Source: an uncultured Lachnoclostridium sp. (lineage in GTDB: Bacteria > Bacillota > Clostridia > Lachnospirales > Lachnospiraceae). Taken from it: a stretch of 43,979 bases of DNA. The stretch is from contig CAMIWE010000015.1 of NCBI GenBank assembly GCA_946402335.1, positions 1 through 43,979 of the forward strand, given 5' to 3'. Made by a program: the position numbers and the translations under genes. Each line of letters starts with the position of its first letter. Position 1 is the stretch's first letter. Shown here in pieces: positions 1-7,978 of this stretch. Under the pieces are notes generated by a model that worked only from the letters and a program-made list of their open reading frames with translations, ran no database searches and was not told the DNA's origin.

Positions 1-298
1 TATGACTGAGGAGCGACCGTATCGTCGCGTCGCTTTCCGTTCCGTCCGCCGTAAGCAGCTTCCACTCAGAAAGATAGCGGTTGACCGGCTCGTCGATTCG
101 GAGAAGGCCCTGCTCCTCCAGTTTCATCACCGTTATCGCAGTGATAAACTTCGAAATCGAACAGGCCGGAAAGGATGTGTCCCCATCCACAGGAATGGTA
201 TGCTCCGTATCGGCCAATCCATAGTATTTCAGAGTTTCTCTTCCGGCGGCGTCCCTGTAGGCACAGCTTACGCCCGGAAAGCGTTCAAGTATCTCCAT
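1..298 (-). CDS. Serine hydrolase of the beta-lactamase/class C family, N-terminal part only
   Basis: Reading from an ATG at 298 gives 99 codons open to the window edge, so the C-terminal part is missing. An AGAAGGA ribosome site lies just upstream of the ATG. The SxxK nucleophile motif is seen as S-I-S-K near residues 47-50. It is followed by a helix with EEQGLLRIDEPVNRYL, the usual stretch of beta-lactamase-related hydrolases (AmpC/EstB/DD-peptidase-like), and the visible end reads LLSH, as in the conserved LLSHTSG. No signal peptide is visible at this start, so a cytoplasmic esterase or peptidase is more likely than a secreted beta-lactamase. It starts 43 bases after the rlmD stop on the same strand and is probably co-transcribed. 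The substrate cannot be told. Confidence 0.8.
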   Translation of the reverse strand, partial: MEILERFPGVSCAYRDAAGRETLKYYGLADTEHTIPVDGDTSFPACSISKFITAITVMKLEEQGLLRIDEPVNRYLSEWKLLTADGTESDATIRSLLSH

Positions 299-341
299 GT
301 TGTTTCCTTCTGAAAAGATATTTGCCTTTTCCTTTCCCTTG

Positions 342-1709
342 TCAGGTATTTGTGCGTTGTAGTCCTACCACAGTCTCGACGTGCGGCGTCTGCGGGAACA
401 TGTCGACGGGCTGGACTTTGACCACGCGGTAGCCGGCGTCCTGCAGGGCCTCGAGGTCAGCCGCCAGCGATGTCGGCTTACACGAGATGTATACCATTCC
501 GTTTACACCGTAATCGATGATCTTCTGAAGCGCTTTCGGAACAACGCCCTCTCTGGGCGGGTCAAGGACAATAAAGTCCGGCTTGTCCGTAATGTCGTCC
601 AGTTTCTTTAAAACATCGCCCGCGAGGAACTCGCAGTTTGTAAGACCGTTCCGCTTCGCATTTTCCTTCGCCGCGGTTACGGCCGCCTCCACGATTTCGA
701 TGCCGATCACCTTCTTCGCAACCGGCGCGAGAATCTGTCCGATGGTGCCCGTTCCGCTATACAGATCAAAGATGACCTTGTCCTTCGTTTCACCGACCAT
801 GTCGCGCACAACGGAGTACAGCACCTCCGCGCCAAGCGAATTGGTCTGGAAGAAGGAAAATGTGCTCACTTTAAACCGAAGCCCCAGCAGCTCCTCGTCA
901 AACCAGTCGCGCCCGTACAGAATTTCCGTCCCGTCATCGCGGATTGCGTCTGCAACGGAGTCGTTCACCGTGTGCAGAATCCCGACGATACGGCCCTCAA
1001 GCGGAAGGTCTAACAAAGCGTCACAAATCTCGGAAATGTTTGATTCTACTTGTGTAGAAGTTATGATGTCGACGAGGATTTCACCGGTCTTCTCCGCTCT
1101 TCTTACAAGAAGATGGCGGTAGAATCCCTGCCCGGTAGTACGGTGGTAGAAATCAATGGCGGATTTGGCGGCTGCATCACGGACCGCAGCAATGATCTTC
1201 TGCACATCCGGGTGCACAATGGCGCAGTGCGACGCCGGAACGATATCGAACATGCTGTGCTTCTTGTGAAGCCCGAGCGTCATCGGTCCGTCCTTGTATT
1301 CATCCCCGAAGGAAAATTCCATCTTATTCCGGTATGCATACTCCCGGGGGCTCCCTAAAATCGGCAGGAACTCGCATTCCTTCGAGCGGATTACCGGCAG
1401 GAGCAGTTTGCGGATGTGGTCCTCCTTCAGTGCAAGCTGCTTTTCATACGGAAGCGTCTGCAGGGCACAACCTCCGCAGATTCCGAACTGCGGGCATGGC
1501 GGAACCGCCGTTTCCTCTTCGGAAGGCGTCAATACCTCTTTCAGTTCTCCTTCTGCTTTCTCGGCGCCGTTCCGCTTTAAACGAAACAGTACCTCCTGCC
1601 CCGGAAGAACACCCTTCACGCGGATCTTCTTTCCTTCTACGACAACCGTTCCTCTGTCCGGAAAATGTGTCTCCGTTACGGTTCCTTTGATCAAATCGCC
1701 TTTTTTCAT
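342..1709 (-). CDS. rlmD: 23S rRNA (uracil-5-)-methyltransferase, RlmD/RumA type
   Basis: SAM-dependent m5U methyltransferase of the TrmA/RumA family, 455 residues, the usual size. The N-terminal 60 residues look like a TRAM RNA-binding domain. A 4Fe-4S ligand set follows: C-(5)-C-G-G-C around residues 72-81, and a later Cys in the SHCAIVHPDV stretch. The Rossmann SAM site reads FDLYSGTGTIGQ, the motif IV-like loop reads DPPREG, and the catalytic Cys sits in YISCKPTSL. Ribosome site AAGGGGAA precedes the ATG. The family modifies 23S rRNA U1939 or U747, or tRNA U54, and paralogues are hard to separate by sequence, so the exact target is inferred. It is divergent from yerC and followed closely by a serine hydrolase gene on the same strand. 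Confidence 0.9.
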   Translation of the reverse strand: MKKGDLIKGTVTETHFPDRGTVVVEGKKIRVKGVLPGQEVLFRLKRNGAEKAEGELKEVLTPSEEETAVPPCPQFGICGGCALQTLPYEKQLALKEDHIRKLLLPVIRSKECEFLPILGSPREYAYRNKMEFSFGDEYKDGPMTLGLHKKHSMFDIVPASHCAIVHPDVQKIIAAVRDAAAKSAIDFYHRTTGQGFYRHLLVRRAEKTGEILVDIITSTQVESNISEICDALLDLPLEGRIVGILHTVNDSVADAIRDDGTEILYGRDWFDEELLGLRFKVSTFSFFQTNSLGAEVLYSVVRDMVGETKDKVIFDLYSGTGTIGQILAPVAKKVIGIEIVEAAVTAAKENAKRNGLTNCEFLAGDVLKKLDDITDKPDFIVLDPPREGVVPKALQKIIDYGVNGMVYISCKPTSLAADLEALQDAGYRVVKVQPVDMFPQTPHVETVVGLQRTNT

Positions 1710-1728
1710 AAATTCCCCTTATATTGAA

Positions 1729-1740
1729 TATTCCGGAATA
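1729..1740. promoter_or_regulatory. 12-base perfect palindrome between rlmD and yerC
   Basis: TATTCCGGAATA is a perfect dyad 20 bases upstream of the rlmD start codon, in the divergent rlmD/yerC region. It could be an operator, but it is short and AT-rich and could arise by chance. Confidence 0.25.
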
Positions 1741-1779
1741 CATTCTCTTTACGAATGTCCCGGGTTTCTAAGATATCCC

Positions 1780-1808
1780 TTTACTTTCGCTCTGTGAAGT
1801 GTTACAAT
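1780..1808 (+). promoter_or_regulatory. Sigma-A-like promoter of yerC
   Basis: TTTACT (-35), a 17-base spacer, and TACAAT (-10), ending 37 bases before the yerC start codon. Confidence 0.6.
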
Positions 1809-1845
1809 GTGAATATGCCAAACAAATACCGACAGGAGGCACATT

Positions 1846-2136
1846 ATGGGCAAAGATATTCATACTGCAGAAGTAAACCAGTTCTTCAAAGCCGTTCTCA
1901 CCCTGAAGACCATTGATGAATGCTACGCCTTCTTTGAAGACGTCTGCACGATCAACGAGCTGCTTTCTATCTCCCAGCGCCTCGAAGTTGCACATATGCT
2001 CACCGAGAACAGGACTTATCTTGACATTGCCGAGAAGACCGGAGCGTCCACATCCACCATAAGCCGTGTAAACCGCTCTCTCGTCTATGGCAAAGACGGA
2101 TATAAGATTGCATTTTCCAGGATGGACAAATCATAA
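1846..2136 (+). CDS. yerC: YerC/YecD family TrpR-like DNA-binding protein
   Basis: A 96-residue protein of the TrpR superfamily. The all-helical body contains INELLSISQRLEVAHML followed by a helix-turn-helix, LDIAEKTGASTSTISRVNRSL, where the recognition helix is typical of YerC. Members occur widely as single small genes in Firmicutes. They are assumed to be transcriptional regulators, but the ligand and targets are mostly unknown; it lacks evidence for tryptophan binding. An AGGAGG ribosome site lies 7 bases before the ATG. The gene is monocistronic: its own promoter lies upstream and a strong hairpin terminator follows within 25 bases. Confidence 0.88.
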   Translation: MGKDIHTAEVNQFFKAVLTLKTIDECYAFFEDVCTINELLSISQRLEVAHMLTENRTYLDIAEKTGASTSTISRVNRSLVYGKDGYKIAFSRMDKS

Positions 2137-2158
2137 GAACGGAATCAGACACAGGAAA

Positions 2159-2186
2159 AGCCCGTGACAAGTTCACGGGCTTTTTT
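2159..2186. terminator. Bidirectional Rho-independent terminator
   Basis: Nine-base-pair stem AGCCCGTGA/TCACGGGCT with a 5-base loop and a T run on the plus side. On the minus strand the stem is followed by TTTT. It serves yerC (+) and the convergent DUF1836 gene (-). Confidence 0.9.
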
Positions 2187-2192
2187 CATTGA

Positions 2193-2864
2193 TTACTTAT
2201 CCGCCTTGTCGTTCTTTGCGCCGTCGGAATCGTTCTTTTTCTTCTCTTTCTTCTCCTTCTTATCGCCCTTCTCCGTCATCAGAAGGTCATCAATGATCTG
2301 CTCGATCATCTGTTTCTTCAGATATACGTCAAAGCTTAACATGGAAATGAAACTGAAGATGGAAAGGAACTCCTTCGCCTCGGGATCCTTCACGTCCTTG
2401 AATACGCCCTTCGAGCGGTCGAACTTCTTCATAACGTCTTTCGCAAGATCGTTGCCGACTACCGACTCCATCTCGAAGATTTTCTTATAGATCGTGGCCA
2501 GGTCGATTTCGCTGTCTTCCCCGAAGAACATGTCCTTCATCGGACCTACGATGTGCTGCACGTCGTTGATGCTCAGAAAGCTCTTCAGGTAATAGATGAA
2601 CACGAGCAGGTACATATGGTCCTTGCTGTACTTCTTCTTAACCGGGCTCGGCAGAAGATTGTTCTTCGTGTAGTTGTTGATCATCGTCTTCGTGAGCAGC
2701 TTGTCGTTATCATAACGCTTGGACTGCTCCAGATGCTCGTCCAGAAATTTCGTTACCTGATCCATGTACAGGTCAATATTCGGAATATCGTTTGGTCCGA
2801 TATAATTCGTTTCCTGAATGTTTTCTTCCAGCTTTCTGAGATAGTACTTCCACTGTCTGTCCAC
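2193..2864 (-). CDS. DUF1836 domain protein
   Basis: About 223 residues from a GTG start at 2864. The ORF is open further upstream to an ATG at 2960, but the GTG is preferred because GAGGAG lies 7 bases before it and the extension has the composition of a structured leader. The core TKTMINNYTKNNLLPSPVKK and the following YSKDHMYLLVFIYYLKSFLS are typical of DUF1836, which is predicted to hold a winged-helix or MerR-like DNA-binding fold. The C-terminal 30 residues are a Lys/Asp/Glu-rich tail. The family is common in Clostridia and Bacilli, without a proven function that I know of. It has its own consensus promoter and a leader of about 115 bases with two hairpins. Confidence 0.8.
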   Translation of the reverse strand: MDRQWKYYLRKLEENIQETNYIGPNDIPNIDLYMDQVTKFLDEHLEQSKRYDNDKLLTKTMINNYTKNNLLPSPVKKKYSKDHMYLLVFIYYLKSFLSINDVQHIVGPMKDMFFGEDSEIDLATIYKKIFEMESVVGNDLAKDVMKKFDRSKGVFKDVKDPEAKEFLSIFSFISMLSFDVYLKKQMIEQIIDDLLMTEKGDKKEKKEKKKNDSDGAKNDKADK

Positions 2865-2899
2865 AGCCGTTCTCCTCGAAAAATGTTTCCTGTTTATCC

Positions 2900-2958
2900 G
2901 ATGCCGCAGGGCATCCGCGCGCCATATTCCGACCCCGTCTCGCATCCGGTAAGGATGC
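2900..2958 (-). promoter_or_regulatory. Hairpin-rich leader of the DUF1836 gene
   Basis: In the transcript predicted from the promoter at 2986-3014, two hairpins are visible: GCATCC/GGATGC with a 5-base loop (2942-2958) and GATGCC/GGCATC with a 4-base loop (2900-2915). The arms share the GATGC/GCATC core, so alternative pairings between the two hairpins are possible. No known riboswitch was recognised. Confidence 0.4.
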
Positions 2959-2985
2959 ACACATATGTTGATGCCGGTAAAGGAT

Positions 2986-3014
2986 ATTATATAGTATTAA
3001 AAACCATGTGTCAA
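2986..3014 (-). promoter_or_regulatory. Near-perfect sigma-A promoter for the DUF1836 gene
   Basis: TTGACA (-35), a 17-base spacer, and TATAAT (-10) on the minus strand: both hexamers match consensus exactly. The predicted leader to the GTG start is about 115 bases. Confidence 0.85.
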
Positions 3015-3071
3015 TAAAAAAGGGCTCTCTTCAGGCGGGATTTCTTTGCGGAAAATGCCCCCATTCTTCTG

Positions 3072-3100
3072 TTGCGTTCTTCCCTCTTCTGTGATAAACT
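3072..3100 (+). promoter_or_regulatory. Possible promoter of pcrA
   Basis: TTGCGT, a 17-base spacer, and TAAACT on the plus strand, 45 bases before the pcrA start codon. Only moderate agreement with consensus. Confidence 0.35.
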
Positions 3101-3145
3101 GAACATACATTCGATTCATCCGACAGCAGAAAGGTTTCAGAATTC

Positions 3146-5674
3146 ATGGATTATACAAGCAGTCTAAATCCGGAACAGCGCATGGCCGTAGAGCATCTGT
3201 ATGGTCCGTTGCTGATCCTTGCGGGAGCAGGCTCCGGCAAGACCCGCGTGATTACGCACCGGATTGCTTATCTGATCAATCATTATGATGTCAGCCCGTA
3301 TCACATCTTAGCCATTACCTTTACCAATAAAGCCGCGAAAGAAATGCGCGACCGTGTCAACGACATCGTGGAATACGGTGCCGAGGACATCTGGGTAAGT
3401 ACGTTTCACTCCGCCTGTGTGAGAATGCTCAGGCGTTTTTGTGATGCGATCGGTTACGAGAAGAACTTCTCGGTATACGATACGGACGACCAGAAGAGCC
3501 TCATGAAAACCATTCTGAAAGCCTTGAACATCGATCCGAAGAAGTATCGCGAATCCTTCTTTTTGAATCGTATTTCCGCTGCCAAGAACGAACTGATCGA
3601 TCCCGATCATTACGGTGAGCAGTACGGCCGTGACTCCGAGTCCGCGCTTGTTGTCTCCGTCTACCGCGAGTATCAGAAGCGCCTTCTCGAGCAGAATGCG
3701 ATGGATTTCGACGATCTGCTGTTCAATACGGTGGAACTGTTCCGTACCTCCGAGACCGCTCTCACCTATTACCGAAACCGGTTCCGCTTCATCATGGTCG
3801 ACGAGTACCAGGATACGAACACGGCGCAGTTCGAACTGATCCGTCTGCTGGCCCACTACGTCAATGACGAAGGAAAAGTGGAATGCAACCTCTGTGTTGT
3901 CGGCGACGACGACCAGTCCATTTACGGATTCCGCGGTGCCAACATCCGCAACATCCTGAGCTTTGAGAACCAGTATCCGGATGCCGTCGTCATCAAACTG
4001 GAGCAGAATTACCGCTCCACGGAGACCATTCTGGACGCGGCCAACGAAGTTATCAAAAATAATTACCATACCAATACCAAAACGCTCTGGACCAAACTCG
4101 GCAAAGGCACGCCGATCATCTATACCGTTTATCCCGACGCCATGGCCGAGGCCTCCGGCGTTGCCGAAGAGATCCGCCGGCAGATTGATGCCGGCGAAGC
4201 CACCTATAAGGATTTTGCGGTCCTCTACCGGACCAATGCACAGTCCCGTGCCTTTGAGATCCAGCTTGCGCAGCACCGCATCCCCTGCCGGGTTGTGGGC
4301 GGCGTAAACTTCTATCAGCGGCGCGAGATCAAGGATATCCTTGCTTACTTAAGAACCATTGACAACGGGCGTGACGCCATTGCCGTACGCCGTATTCTGA
4401 ACGTACCGAAGCGCGGCATCGGCGATACGACCATGAATGCGATACAATCCTTTACGGACGCAAACGACTGCAGCTTCTATGACGCCCTGACCTATGCGGA
4501 CCACATCCCGACGATCAAGCCCGCTGCCGCCAAGAAGATTGCCCCGTTTGTCGAGCTGATCGAATCCTACCGCAGAAGGGCTTCCGAAAAGAACTGCTCT
4601 CTCAAAAACCTTGTAACCGACCTTCTCGCGGACATCGACTATGAAGCCGAGCTGAAACGCGAGGAAGAGGAAACCTTTGACGACCGTAAGGGCAACATCG
4701 ACGAATTTATCAACTCCGTCGCACAGTATGAAATCACTTCCGAAGAGCCTCCGACACTCGGCGGATTCCTTTCCGAGGTGGCACTTGTCACCGATCTTGA
4801 TTCCGTGGAGGAAGACCCGGATTACGTCGTTCTCATGACGATACACAGCGCCAAAGGACTCGAATTCGACCAGGTATTTCTCGCCGGAATGGAGGAGAAT
4901 CTGTTCCCGAGCAGCTTAAGCATCGACGAGCCGGACGGAAGCGGCATTGAAGAGGAACGCCGTCTCTGTTATGTCGGCATTACCCGTGCGAGAAAGCGTC
5001 TGTTCCTCTCCCGTGCAAGGGAGCGTATGCTTCGCGGCGAATACGCGATCAATAAGGAGTCCCGCTTTATCGAGGAACTGAAGCGTCAGGCACGGCATCT
5101 GATCACCGAGCGGAACGCCGGCGGCGCCGGAAGCTTCTTCTCGAACAGTTCCCAGAAGAACTACGGATACGGAAACGGCTCCGGGCGCTCAAGCGGAAGC
5201 CTCTCGGATTTTGTCAGCGGAAACTCCGGCAGCTACGGCTCCTCGAAAGGATCCTGCGGACGTTCCGAGGGCTACGGCTCTTCGAAGGGTTACGGACGTT
5301 CCGAGGGCTACGGCTCTTCAAAGGGTTCCTACGGACGCTCTGAAGGTTACGGTTCTTCGAAGGGATATGGGAGCAGCAGCTCTTATGACTCCTATGACAT
5401 TCCGTTCGGCGGAAGTCCGAAATCGTCCTCGCAGTCTTCCAAATCTTATGTGAATCCTTACCTTACGCCTTCGGTTCCCGCAGCCAGGAATTTCGGAAGC
5501 GGCGATGCTTCCTCCCTCGGCTATCAGGTGGGCGATCAGGTAAAGCATGCCCGCTTCGGCATCGGTACCGTTAAGGAAATCGTAAAGGGCGGAAAGGATT
5601 TCGAAGTAAAAGTGGAATTCCCTTCCGGCGTCAAAAAGATGCTTGCTTCCTTCGCGAAGCTGGAACGCGTTTAA
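3146..5674 (+). CDS. pcrA: ATP-dependent DNA helicase PcrA (UvrD/Rep superfamily 1)
   Basis: 842 residues; the usual PcrA is about 720-750. It unwinds DNA 3'-5' in repair and in plasmid and replication-fork processing. Motifs in order are: Q-motif region LNPEQRMAV (7-15), Walker A AGAGSGKT (26-33), TFTNKAAKEM, Walker B MVDEYQDTN (near 217), QNYRSTETIL, VLMTIHSAKGLEFD and YVGITRARKRL. The helicase core ends near residue 650. It is followed by a Gly/Ser/Tyr-rich linker with short tandem repeats (about 690-752) and a C-terminal Tudor-like domain, YQVGDQVKHARFGIGTV (about 790-842). That domain is known in PcrA to contact RNA polymerase. The extra length is all in the linker. The gene stands alone with no clear terminator. 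Confidence 0.95.
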   Translation: MDYTSSLNPEQRMAVEHLYGPLLILAGAGSGKTRVITHRIAYLINHYDVSPYHILAITFTNKAAKEMRDRVNDIVEYGAEDIWVSTFHSACVRMLRRFCDAIGYEKNFSVYDTDDQKSLMKTILKALNIDPKKYRESFFLNRISAAKNELIDPDHYGEQYGRDSESALVVSVYREYQKRLLEQNAMDFDDLLFNTVELFRTSETALTYYRNRFRFIMVDEYQDTNTAQFELIRLLAHYVNDEGKVECNLCVVGDDDQSIYGFRGANIRNILSFENQYPDAVVIKLEQNYRSTETILDAANEVIKNNYHTNTKTLWTKLGKGTPIIYTVYPDAMAEASGVAEEIRRQIDAGEATYKDFAVLYRTNAQSRAFEIQLAQHRIPCRVVGGVNFYQRREIKDILAYLRTIDNGRDAIAVRRILNVPKRGIGDTTMNAIQSFTDANDCSFYDALTYADHIPTIKPAAAKKIAPFVELIESYRRRASEKNCSLKNLVTDLLADIDYEAELKREEEETFDDRKGNIDEFINSVAQYEITSEEPPTLGGFLSEVALVTDLDSVEEDPDYVVLMTIHSAKGLEFDQVFLAGMEENLFPSSLSIDEPDGSGIEEERRLCYVGITRARKRLFLSRARERMLRGEYAINKESRFIEELKRQARHLITERNAGGAGSFFSNSSQKNYGYGNGSGRSSGSLSDFVSGNSGSYGSSKGSCGRSEGYGSSKGYGRSEGYGSSKGSYGRSEGYGSSKGYGSSSSYDSYDIPFGGSPKSSSQSSKSYVNPYLTPSVPAARNFGSGDASSLGYQVGDQVKHARFGIGTVKEIVKGGKDFEVKVEFPSGVKKMLASFAKLERV
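5232..5370 (+). repeat. In-frame Gly-Ser-Tyr tandem repeat inside pcrA
   Basis: Three to four degenerate copies of a unit reading GYGSSKG-(S/Y)-GRSE at the protein level, encoded by near-identical bases (TACGGCTCTTCGAAGGG and variants). It lies in the disordered linker before the C-terminal Tudor-like domain. The high DNA identity between copies suggests recent slippage or expansion. Confidence 0.8.
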
Positions 5675-5780
5675 CGGCTTTCGCTTTTGCGAATCCGTTC
5701 CCGGTTCCGTCCCGAAACCGGCCCTTACACAGACTGCCCGGTTTTGGTGCAGGTATCACAGATTGTTCATGAAAAGCACC

Positions 5781-5809
5781 TTTTCATTTGCCGTCGGTTA
5801 TGCTATAAT
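5781..5809 (+). promoter_or_regulatory. Extended -10 promoter of the small Cys-rich protein gene
   Basis: TTTTCA, a 17-base spacer, and a perfect TATAAT preceded by TGC (extended -10). It ends 35 bases before the start codon at 5845. Confidence 0.7.
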
Positions 5810-5844
5810 ATCAGTCAGAAAAATCAATAAAGGAGGGGTTTATT

Positions 5845-6081
5845 ATGTGTAAATGTTGTGATTGTGAAGAGAAAAACTGCAGCAGCTGCAAAGTCATCTA
5901 CTGGGTTCTCGCAATTATCGGAATCATTGCCGTAATCGCCGGTATCGCTTATGCGATCTACCGCTTCTGCGCTCCGGATTATCTGGAAGATTTCGACGAT
6001 GAAGATTTTGATGAAGAGGATGAAGGCGAGTCTGCCGAAATCAAGATTGAGCCTTCCGAGGAAGCTCCTGTTGAGGAATAA
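5845..6081 (+). CDS. Small Cys-rich, acidic-tailed membrane protein
   Basis: 78 residues, not recognised as a named family. The N-terminal 15 residues hold six Cys (MCKCCDCEEKNCSSCK), followed by one transmembrane helix (about 18-41) and then a strongly acidic tail of about 35 residues rich in Asp, Glu and Pro. The Cys cluster could bind metal or carry lipid; there is no signal-peptidase II lipobox of normal spacing. AAAGGAGGGG lies just before the ATG, and the gene has its own extended -10 promoter and a strong terminator, which implies a well expressed single-gene unit. By the positive-inside rule the orientation would place the acidic tail outside, but this is a guess. Confidence 0.75.
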   Translation: MCKCCDCEEKNCSSCKVIYWVLAIIGIIAVIAGIAYAIYRFCAPDYLEDFDDEDFDEEDEGESAEIKIEPSEEAPVEE

Positions 6082-6098
6082 TACTTCACGATAACGAA

Positions 6099-6129
6099 AC
6101 AGCCGTTGCGATTGCAGCGGCTGTTTTTT
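6099..6129 (+). terminator. Rho-independent terminator of the small membrane protein gene
   Basis: Eleven-base-pair stem ACAGCCGTTGC/GCAGCGGCTGT with one G-U pair, a 4-base loop, and TTTTTT directly after. Confidence 0.9.
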
Positions 6130-6180
6130 GTTGCCCGGAACATGAAACCAATGCCTCTGTGCCGGACTTTCCCCTTCGAA

Positions 6181-6227
6181 AAAAATACAGAAAAAGGAAC
6201 ATGCCCCGGGGCTTACGCTCCGGGGCA
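6181..6227 (-). terminator. Rho-independent terminator of the HtrA gene
   Basis: On the minus strand the stem TGCCCCGG/CCGGGGCA has a 10-base loop and is followed by two T-rich stretches. It lies about 40 bases after the stop codon at 6266. Confidence 0.7.
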
Positions 6228-6265
6228 CATGGATAAAGAGAAGTGCTTATATTATAAAGGAGTGA

Positions 6266-7708
6266 TCATGACTTTTTCTTGGTCGGCCTTGCATCGAGGG
6301 TCGCCGTCAAAGTCTTCTCCTCGTATACGCCGTTGCTGGTGCGGTAGATTACGATCTGAACTTCCGTTCCTGCCTTTGTGTAACTTAAGAACTCCTGCAG
6401 GTCGGACATGCCGTAAATGATAACCTTGTCCATGCGGACAATGATATCGCCGGGGATAATGCCTGCCTTCTCGGCTGCAGAACCCTTCTTTACGGTATTT
6501 ACATACAGTCCCTTCGGAATGTTGAAACGCTCGGAGGAAAGATCATCGATATCCGTTCCGCGTTCGATTCCGAGGTAACCCATTTCTTCGGTCGTCAGTT
6601 CCTCACGGTTGCTGAGCTCCGTAATGAGACTCAGAATATTGCTGATCGGAATGGCAAATCCCATGCCCTCCACATCTTTGTCCGCGTATTTGGCGGAATT
6701 GATGCCGATGACTTCGCCGTTCTTATTCAGAAGCGCGCCGCCGCTGTTGCCGGGGTTGATTGCCGCATCCGTCTGGATCAATGTGTAGGTGCTCTTGTCA
6801 ATCGTAATGTTGCGTTCCTTCGCGCTGATATAGCCGACGGTTACGGACTGGCCATAGCCGAGAGCATTTCCGACAGCAATGGCAATTTCACCGACTTTGA
6901 TGTTGTCGGAATTACCGAGTCTTGCAACACGGATTGCTTCAATCGTGCTGTCGGAAAGGTCTTCGAACTTGACAGAGATAACAGCCAGATCCGAGGAGGA
7001 AGCCGAGCCCTTAACTGTTGCATCAGCCGTTGTTCCGTCCACGAACTGTACCGAAAGCCGTTCCGCTCCGTCTACAACATGGAGATTGGTTACCATCAAA
7101 ACTTCCTTTTCATTCTGTCCGATGATGATTCCGGAACCGGAGCCGGCGAGGACTTCCTGGTCACCGGATATATCGTAGAAGAAATAGGAGTAAGTCTGCT
7201 TCATATAATTGTTGATTGCCACGATTGCCGGCATAGCGCTTTCCGCTACTGCCGAAACATCTACGGCGCTGACTGCGGTCTCTCCGATTTCGGTGGACGC
7301 GGAAAGGGTGATTCCTTTCTTGGGCGTCTTTACCTCAAGCTCCGAAATTCCTGCGTCAGGTGTTACCGGAACACCGGCTTTCTTATTCTCAACATGCTTC
7401 TCTACCGCCTTGATTCCCCAAAGGGTACCGCCGGCAACGAGTCCGAAGAGCACTGCCCCGCCGACCAGAAGCATGAATTTTGCAAAGGGCGATTTCGTTT
7501 TTTTCTCCTGTACAGGCTGCTGAGCCATCCTCAGGCGCTGAATATAGGCGTCGTATTCCTGCAATCCGCTCTGCTCCATATAAACCGGCTGTTGCGGATA
7601 TACCGGCTGCGAATCGTTCCGTACAGGTGCCTGATACATATCGGACTGTACCACCGGATTGCCCTGTTCTTCGGTTTTCAATTCCGTTCCTCTATATTCT
7701 TCTTCCAT
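6266..7708 (-). CDS. htrA: HtrA/DegP-type membrane-anchored serine protease with PDZ domain
   Basis: 480 residues. A cytoplasmic Pro/Gln-rich N-terminus (about 1-75) precedes one transmembrane helix (about 77-97). The extracytoplasmic trypsin-like domain carries the triad His in VTNLHVVDGA (about 208), Asp in SSSDLAVISV (about 240) and Ser in NPGNSGGALL (about 321). A single PDZ domain follows (about 390-475, start KGLYVNTVKKGSAAEKAGI). This is the standard layout of Gram-positive HtrA/YyxA/YvtA proteases, which degrade or refold misfolded secreted proteins at the membrane. AGGAAG lies before the ATG. The gene is divergent from the ABC exporter pair and ends in its own terminator. No CssR-like operator could be recognised. 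Confidence 0.92.
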   Translation of the reverse strand: MEEEYRGTELKTEEQGNPVVQSDMYQAPVRNDSQPVYPQQPVYMEQSGLQEYDAYIQRLRMAQQPVQEKKTKSPFAKFMLLVGGAVLFGLVAGGTLWGIKAVEKHVENKKAGVPVTPDAGISELEVKTPKKGITLSASTEIGETAVSAVDVSAVAESAMPAIVAINNYMKQTYSYFFYDISGDQEVLAGSGSGIIIGQNEKEVLMVTNLHVVDGAERLSVQFVDGTTADATVKGSASSSDLAVISVKFEDLSDSTIEAIRVARLGNSDNIKVGEIAIAVGNALGYGQSVTVGYISAKERNITIDKSTYTLIQTDAAINPGNSGGALLNKNGEVIGINSAKYADKDVEGMGFAIPISNILSLITELSNREELTTEEMGYLGIERGTDIDDLSSERFNIPKGLYVNTVKKGSAAEKAGIIPGDIIVRMDKVIIYGMSDLQEFLSYTKAGTEVQIVIYRTSNGVYEEKTLTATLDARPTKKKS

Positions 7709-7877
7709 AATGACTTCCTAACCGCAGGTCTGAATTTCATACGCTTTGCCTGCTTTACACTGCATACTTTAACTTACAATTATGTACTTTTTGTGATGAA
7801 ACAAAGATGGTTTTTTGAAAAATGCATCGCTTAGTTCACAAATACAACTTTCGACATTTTCATACCAAAAATGGACA

Positions 7878-7906
7878 TTGTGATTATCCCTCGCATTTGT
7901 TACAGT
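7878..7906 (+). promoter_or_regulatory. Possible promoter of the ABC exporter operon
   Basis: TTGTGA, a 17-base spacer, and TACAGT on the plus strand. If used, transcription starts downstream of the ATG at 7871, which supports the later start at 7979. Confidence 0.5.
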
Positions 7907-7978
7907 GATGGCGACAAGATAAATCATGCAACGATATCGGGAGCATCGGCTCCCCCCGCTCGCCTATCGGAGGAAAGT

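Noticed and set aside
2-313. Plus-strand ORF at the left edge
   Set aside because: Antisense to the serine hydrolase, whose SxxK motif and ribosome site are on the minus strand.
3308-4276. 322-codon minus-strand ORF inside pcrA
   Set aside because: Shadow of the helicase coding frame; no ribosome site or family.
5675-5760. Possible terminator after pcrA
   Set aside because: CCGGTT/AACCGG is a short stem with no T run; not supported.
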